From: DATJHM01 sp035493895
Lineage (GTDB): Bacteria; Chloroflexota; Ktedonobacteria; Ktedonobacterales; Ktedonobacteraceae
Assembly (NCBI GenBank): GCA_035493895.1
Contig: DATJHM010000163.1
Location: 1-27,844, forward strand
Direction of reading: 5' to 3'
DNA: 27,844 nt
A model generated the notes under the pieces. It was not told the DNA's origin. It worked only from the letters and a program-made list of their open reading frames with translations, and ran no database searches. A program made the translations under genes and the position numbers. How positions within the stretch are numbered: the first letter of the stretch is position 1; each line of letters starts with the position of its first letter. Positions 14,532 through 22,057 of this stretch are shown in pieces.

Positions 14532-15548
14532 CTAGGGTTCGATCGCGATCTTGACGCCTTGACGGGCGCGCAGAGTCTCCAGAGCCTGCGCGTAGTCTGA
14601 GAGTGGGAAGGTGTGGGTGACCATTTCAGCTACTTTGAGTTGTTTGCTTTCCAGATAGAGGAGGGCGCGGTCGAAGCAGTGGGTCTGGGCGAAGGAGCCG
14701 ACGATCGTGAGCTGTTTCTGGAAGATCTCGTAGGGGCTCCAGTTGATGCGGGCGTTCTCGGGATAGACGCCGTAGACGACGATGTGACCTCCGGGACGGG
14801 CGTATTGTAGGGCCTCGTTCATGAGATAGGGTGCTCCTGTGGCCTCAATGACGTAGTCGAAGCCGTGGCGGTGCGTGTCTAACAGGTGTTTTTTGTGGGC
14901 GGTGGGGTCGTCGCGATCGATGACGACGACTTCGTCGGCGGCCAGACGGGAGATGAGATCGAGTTTAGGTCCGGCCGGGGCGGCGACGGTGAGATGAGCC
15001 GCGCCATTCAGTTTGAGCAACTGCGCGAGGATGATGCCGGTCGGGCCAGCGCCAAAGAGTAGCACCTCACTGCCGGGTTTCAGCGCAATGATGTCCATAC
15101 CGTGGACGGCGCAGGCGGTGGGCTCGACCAGGGCGGCCTCTTGCCAGGAGAGATTCTGGATGAGGAAAACTTTTTCGGCTTTGATCGCAACATATTCGGC
15201 CTGACCTCCGGCAGTGTTGCAGCCGTGCGAGACAAAGTTTTCACAAAACAGGGGTTGATCGCGGCGACAATAAAAGCAGTGGCCGCAGAGTTCGGTATTG
15301 TCACAGACGACGCGATCGCCTACCTTTAAATGCTGGACCGTAGAGCCGAGGGCCGCGATTTCTCCGGCAAACTCATGACCGGGGATAAGAGGGAAGCGGG
15401 CCAGAAATTCCCCCTCATGGATATGGAGATCCGTGCCGCAAATGCCGCAGGATCGAACACGAATGAGGACCTCATCCGACATAATCTCAGGCATGGGAAC
15501 ATCTCGATAGCTGAATTGCCCTGGTGCATCGTATACAATTGCTTTCAC
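14532..15548 (-). CDS. Zinc-dependent polyol/alcohol dehydrogenase (MDR superfamily)
   Basis: About 338 residues. An ATG at 15554 directly abuts AGGAG; the GTG two codons later (15548) has ideal spacing and is preferred. Catalytic zinc ligands are visible: C37 (CGICGTD) and H58/E59 (PGHEFAG), with E142 (LVEPTACAV). The structural zinc motif is complete: four cysteines in CGHCFYCRRDQPLFC (88-102). The Rossmann motif GAGPTG lies at about 166-171. Overall it resembles D-arabinitol/sorbitol dehydrogenases, which oxidise a polyol to a ketose with NAD(P)+. It lies 210 bp downstream of the sugar ABC permease on the same strand, which supports a polyol or sugar substrate. The exact substrate is not decidable. 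Confidence 0.85.
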   Translation of the reverse strand: MKAIVYDAPGQFSYRDVPMPEIMSDEVLIRVRSCGICGTDLHIHEGEFLARFPLIPGHEFAGEIAALGSTVQHLKVGDRVVCDNTELCGHCFYCRRDQPLFCENFVSHGCNTAGGQAEYVAIKAEKVFLIQNLSWQEAALVEPTACAVHGMDIIALKPGSEVLLFGAGPTGIILAQLLKLNGAAHLTVAAPAGPKLDLISRLAADEVVVIDRDDPTAHKKHLLDTHRHGFDYVIEATGAPYLMNEALQYARPGGHIVVYGVYPENARINWSPYEIFQKQLTIVGSFAQTHCFDRALLYLESKQLKVAEMVTHTFPLSDYAQALETLRARQGVKIAIEP

Positions 15549-15554
15549 GTCCAT

Positions 15555-15757
15555 CTCCTGTGAATGCGGTAAAGAGACATCTCACCAGCAGCGTTTCTCA
15601 TCCTGAAGAACATATGCTGGTGCAAGTCCAGGAAACTACTATGCACATCGGTCTTGCACCGGTAGTGAGCGGTGTGGTGACGATGTGTATTGATCGTGAG
15701 CGCCCGGCGAGAGCGTAAATCCTTTTCAAGCACATAGCCGGAGCTTTTTCAGTTGTA
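15555..15757. other. Intergenic region between permease and dehydrogenase genes
   Basis: A 203-bp gap on the minus-strand unit. It contains an 8-bp inverted repeat GGTGCAAG/CTTGCACC (15619-15626, 15653-15660) with 26 bp between the arms. No terminator with a T-run is visible, so read-through from the permease is possible. Confidence 0.35.
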
Positions 15758-16591
15758 TTATTTTACCGCGCCTAATGTCAAGCCTTTCACCAGCCAGCGA
15801 CGGACCGCAAGACCGATCACCACCATTGGTAGCGCGACAATTGTCCCGATAGCCGTCAACTGTCCCCAATCGATACCTGTTTGCGTAATGAGTTGCGAGG
15901 CGGAGAGGGGAAGCGTCTGGCTGTTGGGGCCAGCAAATGTCTGCGCAAAAGAGTAGTCATTCCACGCAAAAACGAGGCAGAGAATAGCAGTGGTTGCCGT
16001 GCCAGGAGCAACCAGCGGCAGGACAATATCCCAGAACGTCTGCCAGCGTCCCGCGCCATCGACGCGAGCAGCTTCCTCAAGGCTGATAGGGAGATCGGAG
16101 AAGAAGGCATTCATAATCCAGATCGCAAATGGCAGATTGAACGTGAGATAAGAAATGATCAGGCCCGTCAACGTATTGGTCAGATGCAGGTAGCGGAAGC
16201 CAATGTAGAGTGGCAGAATAACCGCCGCAATAGGAGCCATACGTGTGCTGATAATCCAGAACGCCAGATTGTCCTTGCCCTTGAATTGAGCGCGAGCAAG
16301 GCCGTAGCCAGCGAAACAGCCTAATCCAACAGAGATCAGCGTCGAGATGCCAGAAGCGAGAATACTGTTCACAATATAGCTGCTAAAACCATTGCCGCTG
16401 GTAAACACATCAATATAGTGTTGCAAGGTCGGAACGAAGAGAAATGTGGGCGTAGATGAGAAAATCGCATTCGTCGGTTTTAGCGAAGAAAGCAGCATCC
16501 AGACAATCGGCACCAGTATCCAGAGAAGCACGATGACCAGGAGTATGTAAAGGATAACCTGTCTGGTCGTTGCACGTAGAGTTCTACTCAT
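15758..16591 (-). CDS. Carbohydrate ABC transporter permease (MalG type)
   Basis: A 277-residue inner-membrane permease of the CUT1 family with about six helices. The EAA loop that docks the ATPase is EEAARVDGAGRWQTFWDIVLP (about 164-184, conserved EAA...G). Its ATG overlaps the stop of the upstream permease gene by 4 bp (ATGA), so the two are translationally coupled. With the other permease and the binding protein it forms the importer. No ATP-binding subunit is encoded in this window; CUT1 systems often share one MsmK/UgpC-type ATPase encoded elsewhere. Confidence 0.92.
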   Translation of the reverse strand: MSRTLRATTRQVILYILLVIVLLWILVPIVWMLLSSLKPTNAIFSSTPTFLFVPTLQHYIDVFTSGNGFSSYIVNSILASGISTLISVGLGCFAGYGLARAQFKGKDNLAFWIISTRMAPIAAVILPLYIGFRYLHLTNTLTGLIISYLTFNLPFAIWIMNAFFSDLPISLEEAARVDGAGRWQTFWDIVLPLVAPGTATTAILCLVFAWNDYSFAQTFAGPNSQTLPLSASQLITQTGIDWGQLTAIGTIVALPMVVIGLAVRRWLVKGLTLGAVK

Positions 16592-17529
16592 CCGGCCACC
16601 TCCCTGCGTTTGAGTGCTGCCAGGAACAGATTTGCGACAATAATAGAGAATGCGAGCATGCCCAGGCCGATCGCGGCAGCGTAGCCAAGGTGGAAGAAGC
16701 GGAACGCTTCGTCATACAGGCGCAAGGGAATAATCTTCGTCGAGTCGGCGGGGCCGCCAGCCGTCGAGAGCCAGATGACATCAAAGTAACGGATCGCATC
16801 CATCGCGCGGATGAGCAGCGCGACCACAATGACACTGGTCGTCAGAGGGAAGATTACATGGCGTAAGCGTGCCAGGTAGCTGGCCCCATCGACCTTCGCC
16901 GCCTCCAGGACTTCTTGCGACATCGAGACGAGTCCGGCGAGCGTGATCAGCGTGATCAGAGGCGTCCACTCCCATACATCCATCAGGACGACCGAGACAA
17001 AGGCCGAGACCTGCTCGCCAAGAATCGGATGGGTATAGATGTGCGTGCTCTTGAACAGCCAGGAGTAGAGGCCGTACGTTGGATCGAGCATAAAGCGGCC
17101 AAGCAGGCCGACGATGACCGGCGCGATAAACATCGGGATGATGATGAGCGAGAGAGCGATATTCTTGCCCCAGGTAATCTCATAGAGCAAGAGCGCAATC
17201 GCAATGCCAAGGATCATCTCGACGCCGACCGTCGCCACAAAGTAGATCAAACTGATGAGCCAGCTCGACTTCACATCGGGGTCAGTAAACATCTGGATCC
17301 AGTTTGCCAGGCCCGCCCATTGAAACGAAACGCCCCCGAAAAGAGAGACAGTATTAAAGCTCATCCAGATCATATAAAGAAATGGAATAATCGAGATGGC
17401 CGCCAGCAGTATCAGTGCTGGCAGCATCATCACGACCTCAAATGGAGGAGTCCATCGCTTCTTTTGAACGGCAACAGCGGGCTTTGGGATCGCCCGTACC
17501 ACTTGATTGACGTGTTGTTTTGTCTCCAC
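16588..17529 (-). CDS. Carbohydrate ABC transporter permease (MalF/UgpA type)
   Basis: A 313-residue CUT1 permease starting at a GTG (17529) only 2 bp after the binding-protein stop. About six transmembrane helices follow a short basic N-terminus. The EAA motif is EAAKVDGASYLARLRHVIFP (about 227-246). The segment DVIWLSTAGGPADST near the C-terminus is typical of sugar permeases. Partner of the MalG-type permease at 15758-16591. The tight spacing shows one operon: binding protein, permease, permease. Confidence 0.92.
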   Translation of the reverse strand: METKQHVNQVVRAIPKPAVAVQKKRWTPPFEVVMMLPALILLAAISIIPFLYMIWMSFNTVSLFGGVSFQWAGLANWIQMFTDPDVKSSWLISLIYFVATVGVEMILGIAIALLLYEITWGKNIALSLIIIPMFIAPVIVGLLGRFMLDPTYGLYSWLFKSTHIYTHPILGEQVSAFVSVVLMDVWEWTPLITLITLAGLVSMSQEVLEAAKVDGASYLARLRHVIFPLTTSVIVVALLIRAMDAIRYFDVIWLSTAGGPADSTKIIPLRLYDEAFRFFHLGYAAAIGLGMLAFSIIVANLFLAALKRREVAG

Positions 17530-17531
17530 AA

Positions 17532-19001
17532 TTAAACCCCGTTAGCTTTGTCAATACCTTGCTTGATCGCCGTCATCGTCGCTTGAGGACTCTGGCCCGC
17601 AACAAGCATCTTCGAGAGCTGCGTGAAAATGATGGTATCACACTGGTTCCAGGTGGGAATTTTTGGACGCATGGCAATATTTGCCGGTTGCCAGGCCTCG
17701 TTAACGGCTGCGGCCGAGAGAATATTGGGCATAGGAGAAGGATACTTATTGGCCGCCTTCACCTGCGGCATATTGTAGACCGACGTGCGTGTTGGCGTAC
17801 CACCACCCACCTTGCTCTCCAGATCTCCCAGCTCAGTATCGGGAGAAGTTGCCCAGACGAGGAAGAGCCATGCCGCCTTCTGATGTTGTTCGTCGGCACC
17901 CTTATTGATCGCAATACCAGTGCCACCATAGAGATTTGCGCTTCTGACTGGACCCTTTGGCAGAGGAGAATAGCCCCATTTGCCGCCAAACTTGCCAGCT
18001 TCGACAGTTGAAGCGTACTCGTGCCATTCAGGAGCCATGGCAACCTGGCCCTGCGCAAGAGCCGTGCCCAGGCCATCCCAGTCCCAACTGGTGCTGCCGG
18101 GGTGCGCAATTTTGAGGAGCTTCTGGTAGAACGTGGCCGCCTCGAGAGCGGCGGGCTGATCGAGCTGGCAGGGGCCAGGCTTCGCGCTACCTAATGCACC
18201 GATCTGATTCTCATTCTGGAAGTAAGAGCCACCGTAGGCAAACAGAACATCCGTGAAGTCGCACTGGAGCGAGTCGTACTGTTTGGCCTGATGCCCGGTG
18301 CCGTAGGGGACATCCGCTTTGGCATTTTTATTGAACCAATCCGCGATCTGGTAGTACTGCTCCCAGGTGATATTCGCAGAGGGAGTGGGATCGAAGCCGA
18401 GATCGCTCTGCATACGGCTGTGATACTTATCGAACAGATCCTGGCGATAAATCCAGATGATCGTCGGGCAGTCGTAGGGTAGAGCATAGAGCGCATTGGC
18501 GTCTAAGTAGCGTCCGGCACCCTGGAGCTGCGTGGGAATGAAATCGCCGATGCCATTGGGGACTTTGGGTAACGAGCTATCGTTGATAAATTGATTGAGA
18601 TCGACCAGGCCCGTGCTGAACGGAGCGAGGACCTGATAGGGATCCGCGTAGATCACATCGTATTGTGCAGAGCCGGAGCCGAAGTCGAGACCGACCTTCT
18701 GGACCAGAGAATCCAGCTCCATTTGCTGGACGTTGACTTTGATGCCAGTGAGATCAGCAAACGGCTTGAGATTGGCCGCGATTGCCGACGATGGCGGAGT
18801 ATTTTCGGAAATAAAGTTGAGTGTAGTGCCGCTGAATTGCTTCCAGATGTTGCCGCCGCTCGGGGCCGTGCTGGCGGTTTGTCCGCAAGCAGCCAATAAT
18901 GGGCCAGCCGCTGAGGCCGTGGCGATGGAGCCACCCAGCTTCAGCAAGTTCCTACGTGTCATTTTGCCGCGAAGTTCTTCAAATAAGTCCATAGAACTCA
19001 T
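17532..19001 (-). CDS. Tat-exported lipoprotein, sugar ABC transporter substrate-binding protein
   Basis: About 489 residues from the ATG at 19001, which has AAAGGA upstream; an in-frame ATG at 19022 has no ribosome site. The N-terminus has a twin-arginine motif (TRRNLLKLGG, 15-24) and a lipobox LLAAC (C39), so it should be exported folded and anchored by lipid. The rest is a type 1 extracellular solute-binding protein (SBP_bac_1/MalE-like) with many aromatic residues for sugar binding. First gene of the import operon. The ligand is unknown; the neighbouring polyol dehydrogenase, SDR and GH76 genes suggest a sugar, polyol or manno-oligosaccharide. A 240-bp leader separates it from the LacI relic. 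Confidence 0.92.
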   Translation of the reverse strand: MSSMDLFEELRGKMTRRNLLKLGGSIATASAAGPLLAACGQTASTAPSGGNIWKQFSGTTLNFISENTPPSSAIAANLKPFADLTGIKVNVQQMELDSLVQKVGLDFGSGSAQYDVIYADPYQVLAPFSTGLVDLNQFINDSSLPKVPNGIGDFIPTQLQGAGRYLDANALYALPYDCPTIIWIYRQDLFDKYHSRMQSDLGFDPTPSANITWEQYYQIADWFNKNAKADVPYGTGHQAKQYDSLQCDFTDVLFAYGGSYFQNENQIGALGSAKPGPCQLDQPAALEAATFYQKLLKIAHPGSTSWDWDGLGTALAQGQVAMAPEWHEYASTVEAGKFGGKWGYSPLPKGPVRSANLYGGTGIAINKGADEQHQKAAWLFLVWATSPDTELGDLESKVGGGTPTRTSVYNMPQVKAANKYPSPMPNILSAAAVNEAWQPANIAMRPKIPTWNQCDTIIFTQLSKMLVAGQSPQATMTAIKQGIDKANGV

Positions 19002-19087
19002 GTGTAATTTTTCCTTTCTCATCGAACAGTGATGAGTTTATTCGCCAGACAGACAATGATGGCTGAGCTATTTCAGGAGTCTAAGCG

Positions 19088-19174
19088 TTATTTTTTAGCT
19101 CCAACATAGAGACCTGAAAAGTCGTTCGTGATTGCTAGAAATACCTCCGTGTCCTGGTGAGAACCTCCTTTCAT
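19088..19174 (-). other. 28-codon open frame with internal Shine-Dalgarno, possible relic
   Basis: Between the LacI remnant and the binding-protein gene is a perfect AAAGGAGGT (19171-19163 on the minus strand) with no usable start codon at the right distance. It lies inside a 28-codon frame beginning at its own ATG (19174) that has no ribosome site and ends in TTFSGLYVGAKK-like sequence (DFSGLYVGAKK). I do not recognise it. It may be a fragment left by deletion or an untranslated leader. Confidence 0.2.
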
Positions 19175-19244
19175 CAAGCTGTATAGCGCAACAGAAAGAG
19201 CGGAAAATCAATCAAGCATTCGCCCATGCGCGTAATCAGCGTAC

Positions 19245-19730
19245 TCATACGGTCCCTCTTTCCTGCTGCGAAGCCTGGTTACAGACATCGGACGACCGGA
19301 CAGCCTGGGAAGCGGATGCACGACACCTTTGATAGATGCTGCACGCTTGTCGAATAGGTAAGACGCTCTGTCCCATCACCTGTTTTACTGGACGGAGAGG
19401 ATCGGCGACCCGGCGAAAGAGTAACTCGACCGCAACATGCCCAATATCATAAGTTGGTTGTTTGATGACTGTCAAGCCCGGTTTCACGAGGGACATCCAA
19501 TCCACATCGTCAAATGCTGCGAGAGCACTATTATCGGGAATGCGCAGGCCCCGCTGAGAAATGGCGCGGAAAGCCCCCATCGCTAAGAGATTATTGCCGA
19601 CGAAGAGTGTGGTAGGAGGTTCAGGCCTGCGAGCCTCCTCGCTCACATACCCCTCATTTGCTAACACTCGTGATACGGTTGCTGTCGATACTCCTGCCAG
19701 GCGAGCGATATCCTTGATCTTCGCCGCTAT
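19245..19730 (-). pseudogene. LacI-family repressor remnant: start lost, core deleted
   Basis: The reading frame encodes a perfect LacI helix-turn-helix, AAKIKDIARLAGVS then TATVSRVLANEGYVSEEAR, but the codon where the initiator methionine belongs is ATA (19730-19728) and a TGA lies six codons upstream with no ATG, GTG or TTG between. Straight after EEARR the frame jumps to PEPPTTLFVGNNLLAMGAFRAI, which in LacI proteins lies near residue 220 or beyond. So roughly 180 residues of the sugar-binding core are missing in one in-frame deletion, leaving 161 codons instead of about 340. The C-terminal tail continues to a stop at 19245. It lies upstream of the sugar import operon, whose repressor it presumably was. 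A GTG at 19667 could start a fragment without DNA-binding ability. Confidence 0.85.
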
Positions 19731-19805
19731 GATGTTCTTTCATCTTTGCTATGTGAGAACGATTACATAGTAATACACATTACATTTTCGTATATGTGTG
19801 TCATC

Positions 19806-19825
19806 GATTACATACAAGTGTAATC
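19806..19825. promoter_or_regulatory. LacI-type operator-like palindrome
   Basis: GATTACA-TACAAG-TGTAATC, perfect 7-bp arms over 20 bp, just upstream of the LacI remnant. The half-site CGATTACATA also occurs at 19760-19769. Size and place fit an autoregulatory LacI operator; the regulator itself appears dead. Confidence 0.45.
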
Positions 19826-19914
19826 AGGAAGAGAGATTTTGTCAAGACAATGTCGAGCTTTTTTTAGGATATGGACATTGTGGATAGAATATGGGAATGT
19901 ATGGGAAGAAATAG

Positions 19915-19944
19915 TTGACAAGTTGCATGCAAATGTTTTATGTA
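19915..19944 (+). promoter_or_regulatory. Candidate promoter of the SDR gene
   Basis: Perfect TTGACA (19915-19920), 18-bp spacer, TATGTA (19939-19944). The leader would be about 140 nt. Confidence 0.5.
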
Positions 19945-20092
19945 ACATGTGGCAGAGAACGATGCAAGCTTGCTTTGTGGGTAGAGAAGTGCTTCTGGTG
20001 AGAGTGGCAAGCGTGATGCAGAGGTGGCAGAATATTTCTAAGTTGAGAAAAAGAGACAGGGTATTTCTGGTCTGGTGAAAGAAGGGAAATCT

Positions 20093-20824
20093 ATGGAGAT
20101 TCGTTTTGATGGGAAGCGTGTCCTGATCACAGGTGCAGGAAAGGGGATTGGGCGAGAAGTTGCGTTATTGCTGGCGAGCTGTGGCGCGAAAGTGGTTGCG
20201 CTCAGTCGTTCCGCGGCAGATCTTGAGTCGTTGGCGCGTGAAATAGATTGTGAGACAATTGCGGTAGATATTGCAGATTATGAAGCGACACGTGCAGCGG
20301 TGCAGGCGGCAGGAGATATTGATCTGCTGGTGAATAACGCCGCAATTACGATTCCGCAATCGTTTTTCGAGACGACAGTGGAAGCGTTCGATGCGACGTA
20401 TGCCGTGAATACGCGGGGAGTGCTGGTGATTTCGCAGGTTGTGGCGGCGGGCATGGTGCGGCGTGGGAAGGGTGGGGCCATCGTCAACGTCTCGTCGTTA
20501 TCCTCCAAGGTTGGTCTGGAAGATCATGCCGCGTATTGTGCCTCGAAGGGAGCGTTGGACCAGTTGTCGCGTGTGATGGCGTTGGAGTTGGGGGAGCATC
20601 AGATTCGCGTGAATGTGATCAATCCCGTGATTACCTGGACACCGATGGCGGACAAAGTGTGGACCGATGGTGAAAAGACCAATGCGATGAAGGCAAGGAT
20701 ACCGTTGCATCGTTTTGCCAGACCGCTTGATGTTGCCCATGCGATCGCGTATTTATTGAGTGATGAATCGGATATGATCAATGGTATTACATTGATGGTT
20801 GATGGCGGATTTCTGGCGCGCTAA
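20093..20824 (+). CDS. SDR oxidoreductase, L-xylulose/dicarbonyl reductase-like
   Basis: A 243-residue short-chain dehydrogenase. The ATG at 20093 has AAGGG upstream; an in-frame GTG at 20075 is less likely. Motifs: TGAGKGIG (13-20, cofactor), NNAA (81-84), the NVSS serine region (about 132-137), and catalytic Y148xxxK152. The order and wording (VLITGAGKGIGRE, VDLLVNNAA-like, IVNVSS, YCASKGALD, RVNVINP, GGF at the end) closely follow animal L-xylulose reductase (DCXR), which interconverts L-xylulose and xylitol with NADPH. Close to the polyol dehydrogenase and sugar importer, a polyol-ketose step is plausible. It runs tail to tail into the GH76 gene with 6 bp between the stops. Other sugar or carbonyl substrates remain possible. 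Confidence 0.88.
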   Translation: MEIRFDGKRVLITGAGKGIGREVALLLASCGAKVVALSRSAADLESLAREIDCETIAVDIADYEATRAAVQAAGDIDLLVNNAAITIPQSFFETTVEAFDATYAVNTRGVLVISQVVAAGMVRRGKGGAIVNVSSLSSKVGLEDHAAYCASKGALDQLSRVMALELGEHQIRVNVINPVITWTPMADKVWTDGEKTNAMKARIPLHRFARPLDVAHAIAYLLSDESDMINGITLMVDGGFLAR

Positions 20825-20830
20825 CGCTTG

Positions 20831-21889
20831 TTACAGATCCTGTGTGGGGTGGTCGGTGATGTCGGGAGTGGCGGAAGGATTGCATATTTCGTCGGGCTCT
20901 TCCGCGGGGGCGAGGGACATGGCGGCGTTGAGGGCGTCGAGGGCGGAGCTCTGGCGCGCGGCATCGGCGACATCGACGGGGGCGGACCAGTTCAGGCCGA
21001 AATGATAGTGTAGTGAGCGGCTCTTTTGCGTAATGGCTGCGGAGTTGCGCAGGATGAACTGGCGGTAGGGTTCGTAATGGTCCGCTTCGTAGAGATAGGC
21101 GAGATTGCGTACGAAGATCCCTTTGAATTGTGGGCCATCGTTTCCGCAGTTGGGTTCGCAGGGTTCGTGCAGAATGCCCTGACGATCGACGAGCGTGGTG
21201 ATCGTCGCATTGGCAATGGCTTCGGCTGTGTGGAGATAAGCGGAATTGCCCGTGAGGGCCGTCATATCAACCAGACCGGCCAGAACGACGCCCTGATTAT
21301 AGGTCCAGGTGATGCCGCCGTTATTGTAGCAGTGTGCATCGAGGCCATCGTTAATCAGGAAAGAGGGATTGATGAGTCCGCTTTGGGCGAACCAGTTCCA
21401 GGCGAGATGGGCCCATTCGAGATAAGGGGCCTGTTCTTGCGGATCAGGGATGTGGCGGCTCAGGCTGGCGGCGAGAGAGAAGAAGAGTTCGTTCGCAATC
21501 GCATTTTTGTAGGTGCGATCCTTGCGCCACCAGATGCCACCGCCGCAAAACGGGTCCCAGCCGCTGCACATATCGGCGAAGATCGTACAGGCCATCGTGA
21601 GATAGCGTGGATCGTTGGTGACATCATAGGCTTTGATCCAGGTCAGAGCCCACCAGCCTTCATCGTCGTAGTATTCGTTGAGGAAGTTGCCGCGTTGATG
21701 ATGGGCAAAAATATCGGCTGCGACCTGATGATACAGCGTCGTGTTACGGCGTGCCGAATAATCCAGAAGCACCCAGAGGATATTGGCAGAGTTCCACCAG
21801 CCAGTGCTTTCCCAGAGGGCCGTCCTGGGATTGAACCAGGACTGGAGCGTCTCTATACCGGCAGCGGCGAAGTGTGTATGCGTATTCAT
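20831..21889 (-). CDS. Cytoplasmic GH76 family glycoside hydrolase (alpha-1,6-mannanase type)
   Basis: About 352 residues from the ATG at 21889, which has GAGAGGAT upstream; an ATG at 21919 has no ribosome site. The (alpha/alpha)6-barrel protein carries the hallmark adjacent aspartates in NEYYDDEGWWALTWIKAYD (D75/D76), the catalytic pair of GH76 endo-alpha-1,6-mannanases. Repeated tryptophans and WTYNQG (about 216-221) fit the family. There is no signal peptide or membrane helix, whereas most characterised GH76 enzymes are secreted or surface lipoproteins, so this one should act on imported oligosaccharides. It is convergent with the SDR and close to the sugar ABC operon. The promoter carries an inverted repeat filling the -10/-35 spacer. 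Confidence 0.85.
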   Translation of the reverse strand: MNTHTHFAAAGIETLQSWFNPRTALWESTGWWNSANILWVLLDYSARRNTTLYHQVAADIFAHHQRGNFLNEYYDDEGWWALTWIKAYDVTNDPRYLTMACTIFADMCSGWDPFCGGGIWWRKDRTYKNAIANELFFSLAASLSRHIPDPQEQAPYLEWAHLAWNWFAQSGLINPSFLINDGLDAHCYNNGGITWTYNQGVVLAGLVDMTALTGNSAYLHTAEAIANATITTLVDRQGILHEPCEPNCGNDGPQFKGIFVRNLAYLYEADHYEPYRQFILRNSAAITQKSRSLHYHFGLNWSAPVDVADAARQSSALDALNAAMSLAPAEEPDEICNPSATPDITDHPTQDL

Positions 21890-21964
21890 AGAAATGCTAT
21901 CCTCTCTACCTGTATGCATTGATGACTACGCGTAGCACGTTGCAGAAGAGAGTGATGTTTCAGT

Positions 21965-21992
21965 ATGATAATCGGGTATACTTTTGTGGCAA
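21965..21992 (-). promoter_or_regulatory. Promoter of the GH76 gene
   Basis: Minus strand TTGCCA (21992-21987), a 16-bp spacer, TATCAT (21970-21965); each box is one base off consensus. The spacer is exactly the left arm of an inverted repeat. Confidence 0.55.
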
Positions 21993-22029
21993 GGAGAGCC
22001 GTCTGGTTAGGAGCAAAAGCATACCCGAT
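21971..22029. repeat. 16-bp inverted repeat over the GH76 promoter
   Basis: Arms 21971-21986 and 22014-22029 (core CGGGTATACTTTTG and CAAAAGCATACCCG) pair over 16 bp with one mismatch, 27 bp apart, about 43 bp centre to centre. One arm fills the -10/-35 spacer, the other lies upstream of the -35. No T-run follows on the minus strand, so an operator is likelier than a terminator. Confidence 0.55.
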
Positions 22030-22057
22030 AGCATGCGAGGATTGCGATACTGGAGAA

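Larger units (their letters stand above)
19731..20092. other. Divergent control region, 362 bp
   Basis: AT-rich. Contains the LacI-style palindrome at 19806-19825, the direct repeat CGATTACATA (19760-19769 and 19805-19814), a small dyad TTGTC-AA-GACAA (about 19838-19849), and a promoter for the SDR at 19915-19944. No gene is seen. Confidence 0.5.

Noticed and set aside
16915..17535. 206-codon plus-strand frame rich in Asp/Arg
   Set aside because: Exactly antisense to the MalF-type permease; the highly charged product is the usual mirror of membrane-protein codons.
21026..21922. 298-codon open frame on the plus strand
   Set aside because: It lies antisense to the GH76 gene, whose catalytic motifs are clear, and encodes no recognisable protein; it is a frame shadow.
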